A DNA stretch of 64,000 nucleotides from Anaerocolumna cellulosilytica (GCF_014218335.1 NZ_AP023367.1:5270001-5334000), one strand, 5' to 3'; counted from the stretch's first letter, positions 53,746-63,801 are shown. The notes: generated by a model from the sequence alone, not told the origin. Program-made: numbers and translations.

Positions 53746-55122
53746 TTAATTTAATAATACGGGTACAAACCAATAGCCGAATTCACCTGTTCTCTGTGCT
53801 TTTCTCTTGGCACATTTAAAATTCTCGAATCCAAACATCTTCGCCATAAACTTCTCTCTGTTATGATATATCCCAGGTACTCCAAGGATATAATTCATTC
53901 CGTTCTTATCATTTATCCTAGCAAAAATCAAATGTCTATAACTATAATAACCATGAAGCAAAAAGCTATTGTTTCCTAGAATCCAAGATTCCATAGGCAA
54001 CAAACCAATATCTTTTGGCTCTATTCTCACACACCAGGCTACCTCGTTATCTTCAAAAGGATACATTCTTGGGAAAGTGCGGTAAATCTGTTTTGCAAGA
54101 GGATGATCGTCAAAGAAAGGTTTTGACTCCTGCCCTAAATCCCCCTCAACCTGTGGCGCAGATTCTTCCAATTCCGTATCTTTATGCACCGAAGTGTTCT
54201 CCTGCACGTTATCTTCTTGTACCGCTTCCTTTTCCTGTGTCAGCTTCTCTTGTGCTTCCTCTTTCTTCTTATCCACTGGCGTCTGGGGCTTCTCTAAGGA
54301 CGGTTCCTTTGCATCCGAGGGCATAACTGACGGCGTTTCTGGCGTCACCTTTGACTGTTCCCTGTTCTGAGCAGGCGTTTCTTTTCTCAATTTATAATCA
54401 TTGATATTTCCTACTTTAGAAACGTTTGAAGAGGGCGGTTCTTTCTGCTTATCTTTTATAACCGGGTCTATTGTACCTAACACATTATCCTCTGGCCGTC
54501 TATCTAATAAATGCTCAAAACTCGGATTTAACAAATCCTTTAGATTATCTTTTAGATTAGCCTCTGTTTTATTTTCTGCTGTCTCGTCCGGTACAAGACT
54601 TTTATCTGCTGTTACTTGCTGGCTTTCTGTTTCCTGTTCAAGACTTTTCTCCTCCGTAACAGGCGGTTCTTCCAGTACTGCCGCTACATTGGCTGCCTTC
54701 ATGCTCTTTTCCTCTGATACAGGTTTAGCTTCCACCATTCCGGTAACCATGGACATGGTAACAGGAACATCATCCCACTCCGTTGCAAAATACTTTCGCT
54801 CATTTAAGTAGAGGACTATACCTCCCATATCCTGTAATCCGTGTGGTGAATTCATAATATGTAAGGAGTCGGTAATTGTTTTAAAATCTCCGACTCCGTT
54901 TCTCACCTGGAATACACCAAGTAATACACCTTCCATGCCGTCAGCTTTTCTCTTAAAAACATAGACCTTTAGTTGTTTTTCATTTAAGCTGGGAGCGGTT
55001 ATGTGCAGGGTAAATTTACACTGTCCGTTCCTAGCTTCTACTCTAGCATATCCGACATTATTTCTTTTCACACCGTCTTCATAATTATACATGTAAGAAA
55101 CTAATCTCTTATACTCAGGCAT
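53746..55122 (-). CDS. Conserved protein with N- and C-terminal domains joined by a low-complexity linker
   Basis: 458 residues. N-terminal about 115 residues are a beta-rich domain (RLVSYMYNYEDGVKRNNVGYARVEARNGQCKFTLHI). A Glu/Lys/Pro/Thr-rich disordered linker (about 125-330) follows. The C-terminal about 120 residues form a second domain (RTFPRMYPFEDNEVAWCVRIEPKDIGLLPMESWILGNNSFLLHGYYSYRHLIFARI ... REKFMAKMFGFENF). I recall this as a Lachnospiraceae-restricted family (DUF6128-like), from memory only. No signal or helix: cytoplasmic. GGGAG precedes the ATG. Confidence 0.6.
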   Translation of the reverse strand: MPEYKRLVSYMYNYEDGVKRNNVGYARVEARNGQCKFTLHITAPSLNEKQLKVYVFKRKADGMEGVLLGVFQVRNGVGDFKTITDSLHIMNSPHGLQDMGGIVLYLNERKYFATEWDDVPVTMSMVTGMVEAKPVSEEKSMKAANVAAVLEEPPVTEEKSLEQETESQQVTADKSLVPDETAENKTEANLKDNLKDLLNPSFEHLLDRRPEDNVLGTIDPVIKDKQKEPPSSNVSKVGNINDYKLRKETPAQNREQSKVTPETPSVMPSDAKEPSLEKPQTPVDKKKEEAQEKLTQEKEAVQEDNVQENTSVHKDTELEESAPQVEGDLGQESKPFFDDHPLAKQIYRTFPRMYPFEDNEVAWCVRIEPKDIGLLPMESWILGNNSFLLHGYYSYRHLIFARINDKNGMNYILGVPGIYHNREKFMAKMFGFENFKCAKRKAQRTGEFGYWFVPVLLN

Positions 55123-55264
55123 AATGAACTCCCTTTTCTATTCTTGTGCACCGACCGCCACAAAAGCTTCTCCTTTTGTACAATCTATACACTATTATAC
55201 TTATAATAATTATATTCAGGGATATAAAATATATGATAACGGTATGATAAGTACATAACTTTCC

Positions 55265-57478
55265 TTATCCAATATAAATAAAATCTTCTCTGTTTTGGGT
55301 CTGGCTGTCATTGCCTATATATATAGAAAAGTCACCTATTTCACTTACAAAATCCATATTAATATTATAAAATCTCAGCATATCTTCTGTAATAGAAAAA
55401 GTTACGGTTTTTTCTTCACCGGGTTTTAGCTGGATTTTTTCAAAGCCCTTTAATTGTCTTACAGGTCTTGCCACACTAGCCTTCTTATCCTGTAGATATA
55501 ACTGCACCACTTCTTTACCAGTATAGTTTCCTATATTTTTCACAACAACTGATGCTGTAAGGTTACCTTCCTTGGTTAATTCCTTCTGACTTAAGCTGAT
55601 ACTTGATATGGAAAAGCTTGTATAAGATAAACCATAGCCAAAAGGATACAAAGGAGCATTGGGAATGTCCAGATATTTGGAAAGGTATTTTACATCTTTA
55701 AGGTTGTCAACAAAAGGCCTTCCGGTATGAAATTCACTATAATACACTGGCACCTGTCCTACACTGTAAGGAAAACTCATGGACAATTTACCGGATGGAT
55801 TGGCACGCCCAAACAAAACATCGGTTATTGCATTACCGCCTTCTGAACCCGGCAGCCAAACCTCTAATACAGCTCTTGCTTTATCTGCAAGCGCTTTTAT
55901 AGTCAGTGGTCTTCCATTGAATAAAACCACCACGATATTTGGGTTTACCTTATAGATTTTTTCAAATAGATCCATCTGCACCTTAGGTAAATCAATGCTT
56001 GCACGACTTGATGCTTCCCCAGACTGGATCGCAATTTCTCCAAGGGGCATAACTACCACATCCGCTGCCTTTGCCTGCTTAAGAGCCTCTAACAGCAAAG
56101 CTTCTGCTTGACGACTGTCTTCCTCAAAATTCTGTTTGTCATGATATTCCTTAATCCCACTGTCTGCATCAATAAAACCACAGCCTTTTGCAAAGGTTAC
56201 ATTCCTTAGGTTTAGATTCTTAATACCTTCCTCTAACGTTACATTTTCGTTAATTTTAGCAAAGATGGACCACACCCCGGAAATCCATTTATTGTCAACA
56301 TGAGGTCCTATGAAAGCAATCTTTTTATCATTTTCAGAAAGAGGCAGTATCCCATCATTTTTTAGAAGTACCATAGATTCAATTGCCAGTTCTCTCGCTG
56401 TCTTCCTGTGCTTCTCACAAAGAAACAATTCCTTTTCTTCCGCTTCACTAGCATCCTTATAGGGATTTTCAAATAAGCCTAATTTGTTTTTTAACTCCAG
56501 AATACGTAGAACAGATTCATCAAGTAAACTGACCTCTATTTTATTTTCTTCTACCAGCTTCTTTAAGTTACCGCAATAGCAGGTAGTCATCATATCAATA
56601 TCCACACCAGCTTCTATTGCAAGTCTTGCAGCTTCTTCTTTATCTTGTGCCACTCCGTGGTTTATCAATTCCTCAATAGCAGCCCAGTCAGAGATTAAGA
56701 CGCCGTCAAAGCTCATTTCTTCCCGTAAAATTTGTCTTAATAGCTTCTTATTGCCCGTGGAAGGGATACGATCTAAGGTATTAAAGGAAGTCATAGCCGC
56801 AGCACTACCCGCATCCACTGCTGCCTTATACGCCGGTAGATACTCTTCTCTTAAAGTACGTTCTGACAATTCTACCGTATTGTAGTCCCTTCCCCCCATA
56901 GGGGCACCATAGCCTGCAAAATGCTTTAAGCAGGAGGCTATTTTTCCCTTCTCCTTTAATTCTCCCGTACCCTGATATCCTTCTACCATCGCTTTGGCAA
57001 AACAACTGTTAAGGTAGGGATCCTCTCCGGTGGATTCCATAACCCTACCCCATCTGGCATCCCTTACTAAGTCCACCATGGGGGAAAAGGTCAGATGAAG
57101 CCCGGCTGCGGCTGATTCCCTTGCAGAGATAGAAGCCGCAAGTTCCACCAGTTCAGGATTAAAGGTTGCGCCTTGAGCCAAAGGAATAGGGAATATGGTG
57201 CGGAATCCATTTATGATATCCGCCATAAATAACAGGGGAATCTTGTGAGGCTGGGTTTTCATATAATTCTCCTGAATTTTTCGAAGAAGGGCGGCACCGC
57301 CTCCTCCAAGGACAGAGCCTGCATTCTTGATTTCTTCTTCCTTAAAGCCTGCCTGGTTTTCCGGTCCGGTCAACACGCCCTCTTTTTCATAATAATAACT
57401 ACATACCTGTAAAAGCTGATCTATTTTTTCTTCCAAAGACATATCGCTTAGTAATTCCAATAACTTTTCTTTTTCCAT
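55265..57478 (-). CDS. bglX: Glycoside hydrolase family 3 beta-glycosidase
   Basis: 737 residues, no signal peptide, so cytoplasmic. GH3 (alpha/beta)8 domain with FMADIINGFRTIFPIPLAQ, MVDLVRDARWGRVMESTGEDPY, KHFAGYGAPMGGRDYN and nucleophile Asp264 in GVLISDWAAIEEL. Then the alpha/beta sandwich (GEIAIQSGEASSRASIDLP) and a fibronectin-like C-terminal domain (VVVKNIGNYTGKEVVQLYLQDKKASVARPVRQLKGFEKI). Hydrolyses beta-glucosides or xylosides imported by the nearby ABC system. ATG 57478 follows AAAGGAAC; an earlier ATG is rejected. Downstream of the esterase in the same cluster. Confidence 0.93.
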   Translation of the reverse strand: MEKEKLLELLSDMSLEEKIDQLLQVCSYYYEKEGVLTGPENQAGFKEEEIKNAGSVLGGGGAALLRKIQENYMKTQPHKIPLLFMADIINGFRTIFPIPLAQGATFNPELVELAASISARESAAAGLHLTFSPMVDLVRDARWGRVMESTGEDPYLNSCFAKAMVEGYQGTGELKEKGKIASCLKHFAGYGAPMGGRDYNTVELSERTLREEYLPAYKAAVDAGSAAAMTSFNTLDRIPSTGNKKLLRQILREEMSFDGVLISDWAAIEELINHGVAQDKEEAARLAIEAGVDIDMMTTCYCGNLKKLVEENKIEVSLLDESVLRILELKNKLGLFENPYKDASEAEEKELFLCEKHRKTARELAIESMVLLKNDGILPLSENDKKIAFIGPHVDNKWISGVWSIFAKINENVTLEEGIKNLNLRNVTFAKGCGFIDADSGIKEYHDKQNFEEDSRQAEALLLEALKQAKAADVVVMPLGEIAIQSGEASSRASIDLPKVQMDLFEKIYKVNPNIVVVLFNGRPLTIKALADKARAVLEVWLPGSEGGNAITDVLFGRANPSGKLSMSFPYSVGQVPVYYSEFHTGRPFVDNLKDVKYLSKYLDIPNAPLYPFGYGLSYTSFSISSISLSQKELTKEGNLTASVVVKNIGNYTGKEVVQLYLQDKKASVARPVRQLKGFEKIQLKPGEEKTVTFSITEDMLRFYNINMDFVSEIGDFSIYIGNDSQTQNREDFIYIG

Positions 57479-57610
57479 CGTTGTTCCTTTCACAGATTAC
57501 CGCAACTCATCTGCGGCAATCCTATTCTGCATGCTTTTTCAGTCATATCTTTTTATTAAATTATATTTTTAACAAACACTAGCTCATATGCTTAAATTTC
57601 ACACGTGAAT

Positions 57611-58579
57611 TTATTCCATACCAGCGTCCATATGATATCTTTTTAAAAAGTCCAGCTTATATTCCAGGTGTACATTACCACAGCCATCATGACCATTAAA
57701 GGGATAGACTTTTATCTCTTTATATGATTTGATACGGTTATAGGTTGCATAATAACATTTAGCCGGACATACCATGTCCTTTAGGGCTACCGAAGCCAAT
57801 ACAGGACAATTGATTTTATCTGCCATATTCATGGTATCAAAATAGCTAATTGTTTCATAGATTCTTTCCTGCCGTTCCGGATATCTGCGGATATACTCTG
57901 CTAGACATGCAAAGGAACCATGCTCGCCTTCTATTCTTGCTTCTATATTACTGTTGCTGGGTACATCTGCCATGGCAAGTGCAGGCCTGTCATCCAAAGC
58001 AGCCACCGCCATAACCAACGCTCCTCCCTGACTTCCCCCATGCAATACAATCTGCGAACTATCCACTTCTTCTCTGGACACCGCAACATCTATGGCTCTT
58101 AAACTGTCCATGTATACCGTCCGATAATAATATGTGTCCTTATTAAGAACCCCCAATGAATTTACATTTTGAAATAAACCGCCCTCATAAACGGCATTGC
58201 TTCCTGTCTCACCGCCTTGCAGCCTGCATTCTACAGAAATCACAGCCATGCCCATAAGTACCCAGTGCATAAAATTGTGAGGTCTTCCCCTGTCCCCCGA
58301 AAAACCATGATAATGAATCAAGCAAGGGAACTGTTTCTTTTTAAGAAAAGAAGGAAGCAGATACCAGCCTCTAATCTCTGTTCCATCATAACCTTCATAG
58401 GTTAATTCATATACTTTCACATAAGGGGACGGATATGGATATTCCTTTAACACAGCGTTTAATTTTGCTGCTTTTGACAAGTTAAGAGTCTTTCCCCAGA
58501 AAGAATCAAAATCTTCCCTTTTTGTTAGTTCCGGCAGGTATGCTTCATATTCTTTTATCCTGTCATCCATATATTTCAT
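57611..58579 (-). CDS. axeA: Acetylxylan esterase / cephalosporin-C deacetylase, CE7
   Basis: 322 residues; removes acetyl groups from xylo-oligosaccharides. Nucleophile Ser183 in HGGSQGGAL, oxyanion region HYHGFSGDRGRPHNFM, Asp in VALKDMVCPAKCYYATYNRI and His in FNGHDGCGN complete the triad. No signal peptide: cytoplasmic, which fits acetylated oligomers imported whole. TAGGAG precedes the ATG. Belongs to the operon with the LacI regulator upstream and GH3 downstream. Confidence 0.92.
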   Translation of the reverse strand: MKYMDDRIKEYEAYLPELTKREDFDSFWGKTLNLSKAAKLNAVLKEYPYPSPYVKVYELTYEGYDGTEIRGWYLLPSFLKKKQFPCLIHYHGFSGDRGRPHNFMHWVLMGMAVISVECRLQGGETGSNAVYEGGLFQNVNSLGVLNKDTYYYRTVYMDSLRAIDVAVSREEVDSSQIVLHGGSQGGALVMAVAALDDRPALAMADVPSNSNIEARIEGEHGSFACLAEYIRRYPERQERIYETISYFDTMNMADKINCPVLASVALKDMVCPAKCYYATYNRIKSYKEIKVYPFNGHDGCGNVHLEYKLDFLKRYHMDAGME

Positions 58580-58697
58580 ATACTAACTCCTATTGATACC
58601 GGATTAATTCGATAATTCGGTACTACTACAAAAGGATGTGAATGATGCAATTCAATACTTCGCATTACTCCCAACCTCAATTAAACACGTGCATATA

Positions 58698-59720
58698 CTA
58701 TTTCACACTGGTACAAGAGCCTCTTTTTAAAAGGGATGCACCATATACCAGATGACTGGTTTTTTCATTTTGCAGCATACCAAACAACGCATCTATTGCA
58801 CCTAAAGACATCTGCTCCGCAGGCTGACAGATGGTATCCAAGGACGGATTATAATATTCTGCTACCTCAATACCGTCAAACCCTATGATTGAAATATCTT
58901 CCGGTATACGAAGTCCAGCAGATATTGCTGCTTTCGCCGCACCAATAGCCATAGTGTCTGCCATTGTTACTACCGCTGTCATATCTTTATTTCGAACCAT
59001 CAGATTCTTCATCATATTAAAACCAAATTCATAGCCGGACTCTGATACGTTGATGGCAGATACCAACACCGGATCATAAGCGATACCATTAGCTTCCAGT
59101 GCTTTTTGATATCCCCTAAAACGCAGTTTATTCGGGGTTGTTACTTCTCCCTGATTACTGTATATACAGCCAATTCTTCTGTGCCCTAGCTGTATCAGGT
59201 ACTCTGTTGCTTTAAAACTCTCTGCCTCGTCATCTATAATTACGCTAGAGTATAATTCTTTATCCACATCTTTTCCGGCGGATACGGTAAGTAATACACA
59301 AGGGACTCCCAACCGCTTAAAATCTTCATTGGTATATTCAAAATTTCCTCCCATAAGAATAATGCCATTTAAATTACGGTCCTGAACTTCTTTAATAGCC
59401 ATGGACATCTCATGTTCAGAATAATTTACATTTCGTATTTCCAGATGATACCCACGCATAAAAACCTTTTGTTCAATGGTATGAATCATCTTTTGAAAAA
59501 ATGGATTTGTAATACTCTTAGCTAATAGAGCTATTGTCCTGGACTGTCCCATTTTGAGGCTTCTGGCATTATTATTGGGCACATAATTAAGTTCCCTCAC
59601 CGCAGCCATTACTTTTTCTTTTGTTTCATTGCTTGTAATACCGCTGTTATTTAATACCCTGGAAACTGTTGCAATTCCAACTCCAGACAATCTAGCGACA
59701 TCCTTAATAGTTACACTCAT
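58698..59720 (-). CDS. LacI-family transcriptional regulator
   Basis: 340 residues. N-terminal HTH VTIKDVARLSGVGIATVSRVLNNSG, hinge YVPNNNARSLKMGQSRTIALL, then a periplasmic-binding-like effector domain (SITNPFFQKMIHTIEQ, GIILMGGNFEY, RGYQKALEANGI, DISIIGFDGIEVAEYYNPSL). Embedded between transport and enzyme genes, it is the likely local regulator, binding the paired operators near 63.7-63.96 kb (inference). ATG 59720 has GGAGGAT 10-11 bases upstream; the longer frame adds an unlikely hydrophobic start. Confidence 0.92.
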   Translation of the reverse strand: MSVTIKDVARLSGVGIATVSRVLNNSGITSNETKEKVMAAVRELNYVPNNNARSLKMGQSRTIALLAKSITNPFFQKMIHTIEQKVFMRGYHLEIRNVNYSEHEMSMAIKEVQDRNLNGIILMGGNFEYTNEDFKRLGVPCVLLTVSAGKDVDKELYSSVIIDDEAESFKATEYLIQLGHRRIGCIYSNQGEVTTPNKLRFRGYQKALEANGIAYDPVLVSAINVSESGYEFGFNMMKNLMVRNKDMTAVVTMADTMAIGAAKAAISAGLRIPEDISIIGFDGIEVAEYYNPSLDTICQPAEQMSLGAIDALFGMLQNEKTSHLVYGASLLKRGSCTSVK

Positions 59721-59942
59721 AACTAATCGTATCCTCCATATAACAGTAAAGAAAATATACCTCATTTTTCTATCTATACTGTAATTTTATCATTTATCCT
59801 GTTTTATTTCTATAATTTTCTAACGTTGGTCTTATAACGGATAACAGAGGAGCGCCAGTTACCATAAGTTACTTCTATGAAATGCAAGTGCCTTTGATAA
59901 ACGCAGCTGCTCCTAAATTACCCTTTGCATAGCCTGATTTAA

Positions 59943-61502
59943 TTATTGTGCTTTAAATTCCTTAAGCTGTGTATTCACTTCTGTAATTATAGCATCAATA
60001 CCGGCAGCCTGTAACTGTTTTCTGTATTCTTCCACTGCTTCTTTTGGATCTTGCGAAGTCTTGCCTAAGAGTATTTGTGTGCCCAGCTGAGAATCTACAT
60101 TTGCAATAGCAGACAGTTCTGCGGTTACTTTTGAAGAGTCAAAGCTAAATCCTACATAAGGATTGTCAATAGCCACAGTTGCCCATTTTTCATTTAATTC
60201 ATAACGTCTTGAGTCTTCCGTAACAGCAGGAATGTTTAATTTGTCTGTACGAAGTGCCCAACCGGAGAATCCGCCTCCATCCACCTCTGCATTAAAGCCT
60301 TCCGGTTTTGTAATCTTTCCGTCTACGACTTCATATTGCTTTCCTAGTATGCCATATTGGAATAAATTATAGCACTCTTCATCTGTCATTAATTTTTCAA
60401 TTAACATAAGGGATCTTTCAACGTTTTTGGAATCTTTATTAATTGCTGTTGCATTTTCCACACCCATCTTCTTAACGATTTTGTTTCCTGCTTCTGCAAA
60501 AGTATAGAATTCTGAATCAACCCCCGGTAACTTTTCTAGCTGGGTACCGTAATTTCCTGTCCAATCCGGCTGATGACTGATATAACCTGCGGAGAGTCCG
60601 TTATAAAAATTATCCTTATCATCCTGCGAAGCGGATAATACATCCTTTGCCCAATAGCCCTTATCTGCCCATTCACGCATTTTTACAGCAAACGCTTCAT
60701 AGTCTTCTGTAAATGCCGGATGAAGAACTTCATAAGGGGAATCTTTATCGCCTACCAGATACATTTCAGAAGTAGGAACGCCGGGAGCATCTATATATCC
60801 TTTTGTGGTGGCCACAAACATCCGGTATAAGTCCATTGCCAGATTAACACTTCCGTTTAAAGGTGTCATGCCGTCTTGTACTGCTGCGTCCATGTAAGCT
60901 TCCATATCAGCAATGGAGGATATGGTTGTTACATTATATTTCTCCATCAGGTCCGAACGGGATATAAAACCGTACGCGGTGTATTCACTATAAGTACTTG
61001 GTATACCATAAATCTTTCCATTTACTTTCATACTGTCCCATGCACCCGAATCCAATTCTTTCTTTAAGGTTGGTGCATACGTATCCAGCAAATCCGTAAT
61101 ATCTGCCAAGGCATCCTGCTTTGCCAATGTTGCATATGGTACTGTTGAATTAGATGCTACATAAGCCATATCAAAAGCTTCTCCCGATGCCCATAGTAAC
61201 GGGTATTTGGTGGCAATATCGCCCCAGTCAATATATTTGATTTCTAATGTTGCATTGATACTTGCTTTTAATTTTTCATTCAAAGCCTCCAGAATAGCTT
61301 TGTTGGCTACTCCCTCGCCTCCATATAAGTACATAATAAGATTTACTTCTTTTTCCGTTCCGACTGAGGCTTCGTTACCAGTGGTAGTGCCTCCTTCCTC
61401 TGTAGTAGTCTGCGGGGCTTTATTCCCGCATCCAGCCAGCAAGCTTATAGACATGACCGTTACTACGAATGCTGCAATTAATTTTTTCATCGCTTTCCTC
61501 AT
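59943..61502 (-). CDS. Extracellular solute-binding lipoprotein (oligosaccharide ABC transporter)
   Basis: 519 residues. Lipoprotein signal KKLIAAFVVTVMSISLLAGC, then a Thr/Gly linker, then a family 1 binding protein (VNLIMYLYGGEGVANKAILEALNEKLKASINATLEIKYIDWGDIATKYPLLWASGEAFDMAYVAS). The DUF3502-like C-terminal part (LNIPAVTEDSRRYELNEKWATVAIDNPYVGFSFDSSKVTAELSAI) is typical of Lachnospiraceae LipO-type proteins. Captures oligosaccharides for the LplB/LplC permeases just upstream. GAGAGG precedes the ATG within the hairpin-RBS element; a second ATG four codons in is also possible. Confidence 0.9.
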   Translation of the reverse strand: MRKAMKKLIAAFVVTVMSISLLAGCGNKAPQTTTEEGGTTTGNEASVGTEKEVNLIMYLYGGEGVANKAILEALNEKLKASINATLEIKYIDWGDIATKYPLLWASGEAFDMAYVASNSTVPYATLAKQDALADITDLLDTYAPTLKKELDSGAWDSMKVNGKIYGIPSTYSEYTAYGFISRSDLMEKYNVTTISSIADMEAYMDAAVQDGMTPLNGSVNLAMDLYRMFVATTKGYIDAPGVPTSEMYLVGDKDSPYEVLHPAFTEDYEAFAVKMREWADKGYWAKDVLSASQDDKDNFYNGLSAGYISHQPDWTGNYGTQLEKLPGVDSEFYTFAEAGNKIVKKMGVENATAINKDSKNVERSLMLIEKLMTDEECYNLFQYGILGKQYEVVDGKITKPEGFNAEVDGGGFSGWALRTDKLNIPAVTEDSRRYELNEKWATVAIDNPYVGFSFDSSKVTAELSAIANVDSQLGTQILLGKTSQDPKEAVEEYRKQLQAAGIDAIITEVNTQLKEFKAQ

Positions 61503-61505
61503 ATT

Positions 61506-61532
61506 TACCTCTCATTCCGCTGCTATGGCAGC
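61506..61532 (-). promoter_or_regulatory. Hairpin plus ribosome binding site before the solute-binding gene
   Basis: On the minus strand GCTGC-CATA-GCAGC forms a hairpin directly followed by GGAATGAGAGGTAAATATG. The same arrangement, hairpin then GGAATGAGAGGTAA, precedes the next gene upstream in the operon. Confidence 0.7.
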
Positions 61533-61662
61533 ATAAAATCTGATGTGAAAGAGTATTTCTTTCAATCTGTGGCTCCAAAGCAAAATCTGCCTCCGCCTTT
61601 TGTCACTGTCACCTGAAAATCTCCCCCATAAATATATAATAAGCTGTTTTACCAGCGTATTA

Positions 61663-62583
61663 TCAACCTTTAACAGCTCCTACCGTTAAGCCGCTTACAA
61701 AATACTTTTGCACAAACGGATAAACTAGTATAATAGGCCCGATGGCTACTACAGCGGTTGCCATCTTAATCGACTCGGAAGGTAAGTCCGCTGTACTCAC
61801 TGTTATTCCCTGCTGAATTAAAAGCTGAACATTTGCCTGTGTTACAATTCTTTGCAAAAAATACTGTAACGGATATTTTTTAGAAGATTGGATATAAAGC
61901 ATGGCATTATACCACTCATTCCAGTAACCCAAGGTTAAAAACAATCCAATGGTTGCAAGAGAAGGCTTGGCTAATGGCACGAATACTTTCCAGTAAATAT
62001 AAAAATCTCCCGCACCGTCTATAGCTCCTGATTCATAAAGGGAATCCGGTATGGCCTTCATAAAATTCCTCATAAGAAAGATAGACCAGGGACTCATAAG
62101 ACCCGGCAGTATCATCGACCAGATACTGTCCTTTAACCCTAATCCATTCACCATAAGAATGTAACTTGGAATCAATCCCCCGCTAAAAAGTGTTGTAAAA
62201 TAGATAAAAAAGGCTATTTGATTCCTGTATTTAAAATCTTTTCTGCACAATACATAACCTGCCATTGACATAAAAAACAAGCCAAGTAAAGTACCCACCA
62301 CTGCAATAGTAATTGTCACGCCATAAGAGGAGATAAGATTTTTAGAATTATTAAACAAAAACTTGTATGCACTAAAATTTATCTCTTTCGGAAACAACTT
62401 ATATCCTTCGGTGATGATTTCTTTTTCATTCATAAAGGACGATGTTATCATTAATAGAAAGGGAAATAAACAAATCAGGGCGAATGCTGTGATAATAATA
62501 TAGAAGAAAGCCTTCATAACTTTTTCTTCTCTTCCCATAATTTTCTTAACTTTTATCCTTGCAACATTTTTTTCTGCTGCCAT
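61663..62583 (-). CDS. Sugar ABC transporter permease, LplC/AraQ type
   Basis: 306 residues, six helices. N-terminal helix FFYIIITAFALICLFPFLLMI, NEKEIITEGYKLFPKEINFSAYKFLF, and EAA loop YESGAIDGAGDFYIYWKVFVPLAKPSLATIGLF. Partner of the LplB-type permease upstream; together they import oligosaccharides with the solute-binding lipoprotein. The ATPase is not in the window, as is common for these systems, which share MsmK-like ATPases. GAGAGG lies within the hairpin-RBS element before the ATG. Confidence 0.92.
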   Translation of the reverse strand: MAAEKNVARIKVKKIMGREEKVMKAFFYIIITAFALICLFPFLLMITSSFMNEKEIITEGYKLFPKEINFSAYKFLFNNSKNLISSYGVTITIAVVGTLLGLFFMSMAGYVLCRKDFKYRNQIAFFIYFTTLFSGGLIPSYILMVNGLGLKDSIWSMILPGLMSPWSIFLMRNFMKAIPDSLYESGAIDGAGDFYIYWKVFVPLAKPSLATIGLFLTLGYWNEWYNAMLYIQSSKKYPLQYFLQRIVTQANVQLLIQQGITVSTADLPSESIKMATAVVAIGPIILVYPFVQKYFVSGLTVGAVKG

Positions 62584-62586
62584 AAT

Positions 62587-62614
62587 TACCTCTCATTCCG
62601 CCGCCTCAGGCGGC
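62587..62614 (-). promoter_or_regulatory. Hairpin plus ribosome binding site before the LplC-type gene
   Basis: On the minus strand GCCGCC-TGA-GGCGGC is followed directly by GGAATGAGAGGTAATTATG. It is the same design as the element at 61506-61532, with a stem of different sequence but the same position relative to the GAGAGG site. Confidence 0.75.
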
Positions 62615-62686
62615 ACAACTGTTTTCTTATTGTTTCTATTTTTCTTCCACACATCATACTTTACTTATTCAAAGCCATGTAACTAC

Positions 62687-63622
62687 TTAGAACAACGCAC
62701 TGTCCGGCTCAATCTTTTTCACAATTGCATTAACCGTTAATACCAGAATCAGTCCGAATATGGATTGATAGAAACCAACTGCTGCACCCTGAGAGAAGTT
62801 AAACGACCCCACAAGGCTTCTGAATACAAAGGTATCGATAATATCTGTCTGTTTAAATAAAACAGAATTGTTCCCTATTAAGTTAAAAAACAAATCAAAA
62901 GAACCTTTTAATATTCCCCCAAGTCCGAATAAAAATAAAAGAATAATAGTTGGCTTTAACAACGGTATTATAATGCGGCTGATTTTTTGTATTGGCGATG
63001 CTCCGTCCAAAGCTGCGGCTTCGTATATATCGGTACTGATACCTGTAATAGCTGCAAGATATATAATCATTCCATAACCGGTACTTGCCCAAATCTTAAA
63101 AAATACGATAATGTATTTCCATATGCCCTGATCTGAATAAAAATCATGTTTCTCAAAGCCAAGACTTGTTAAGATTGTATTGACAAAACCATGGTCATAA
63201 TTAAAAAAGTTGTAAGCAAAAAACCCGACGATTACCATAGATATAAAATAAGGCAATAATATAACAGACTGAGATATCTTTTTAAACCATTTGCTGCTGA
63301 TTTCCGAAATCATAATAGCAAAGGCTACCTGAAACAGATTTGTAAATGCCAGAAACGCCATATTGTACAACAGGGTGTTCTTTGTGATTCGCCACAGGTC
63401 TCCCGTTCTGGCAAGAAACTCAAAGTTTTTTAGTCCCACAAAGTTACTGCCAAATATCCCTTTTCCAATGTTGTAATCCACAAAAGCAATGTAAGCACCT
63501 GGCATGGGTATGTATGCGAAAATTATAAAATACAGCAATACCGGTGATATCATTAAGAATAAGACCTTTTTACGTTTGCATTCGCGAAAGAAACTTTTAA
63601 GATGGAACCTCACTTTTTCCAT
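62687..63622 (-). CDS. Sugar ABC transporter permease, LplB/AraP type
   Basis: 311 residues, six helices. KKVLFLMISPVLLYFIIFAYIPMPGAYIAFVDYNIGKGIFGSNFVGLKNFEFL is the usual LplB opening; EAA loop YEAAALDGASPIQKISRIIIPLLKPTIILLFLFG. First gene of the polysaccharide cluster on this strand. AAAGGCAGG precedes the ATG. Transcribed from the promoter at 63773-63801, with two palindromic operators between promoter and start. Confidence 0.93.
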   Translation of the reverse strand: MEKVRFHLKSFFRECKRKKVLFLMISPVLLYFIIFAYIPMPGAYIAFVDYNIGKGIFGSNFVGLKNFEFLARTGDLWRITKNTLLYNMAFLAFTNLFQVAFAIMISEISSKWFKKISQSVILLPYFISMVIVGFFAYNFFNYDHGFVNTILTSLGFEKHDFYSDQGIWKYIIVFFKIWASTGYGMIIYLAAITGISTDIYEAAALDGASPIQKISRIIIPLLKPTIILLFLFGLGGILKGSFDLFFNLIGNNSVLFKQTDIIDTFVFRSLVGSFNFSQGAAVGFYQSIFGLILVLTVNAIVKKIEPDSALF

Positions 63623-63695
63623 AGATTTAACCTGCCTTTCCTGTTAATAAAATGGTTTATTTTACGGAAACTCACTTTCTCATCCACATTTTTTT

Positions 63696-63742
63696 GTGGA
63701 AATGTTTTCACTTTATACATTTTTACTATGGAAACATTTCCA
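63696..63742. promoter_or_regulatory. Two palindromic operators downstream of the lplB promoter
   Basis: GTGGAAATGTTTTCAC (63696-63711) and TGGAAACATTTCCA (63729-63742) are near-perfect dyads with 33-base centre spacing (about three helical turns). They lie 25-70 bases downstream of the predicted transcription start, where a bound LacI-type repressor would block elongation or initiation. Confidence 0.6.
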
Positions 63743-63772
63743 TTCAATTCATTTTTTGTGTCTTATGTGATT

Positions 63773-63801
63773 ATTGTATTCCCTATTTTTACTTTTGTCA
63801 A
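63773..63801 (-). promoter_or_regulatory. Promoter of the polysaccharide-utilisation operon
   Basis: TTGACA (63801-63796) and TACAAT (63778-63773) on the minus strand with 17-base spacing; transcript start near 63766. A consensus -35 with a good -10. Confidence 0.8.
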
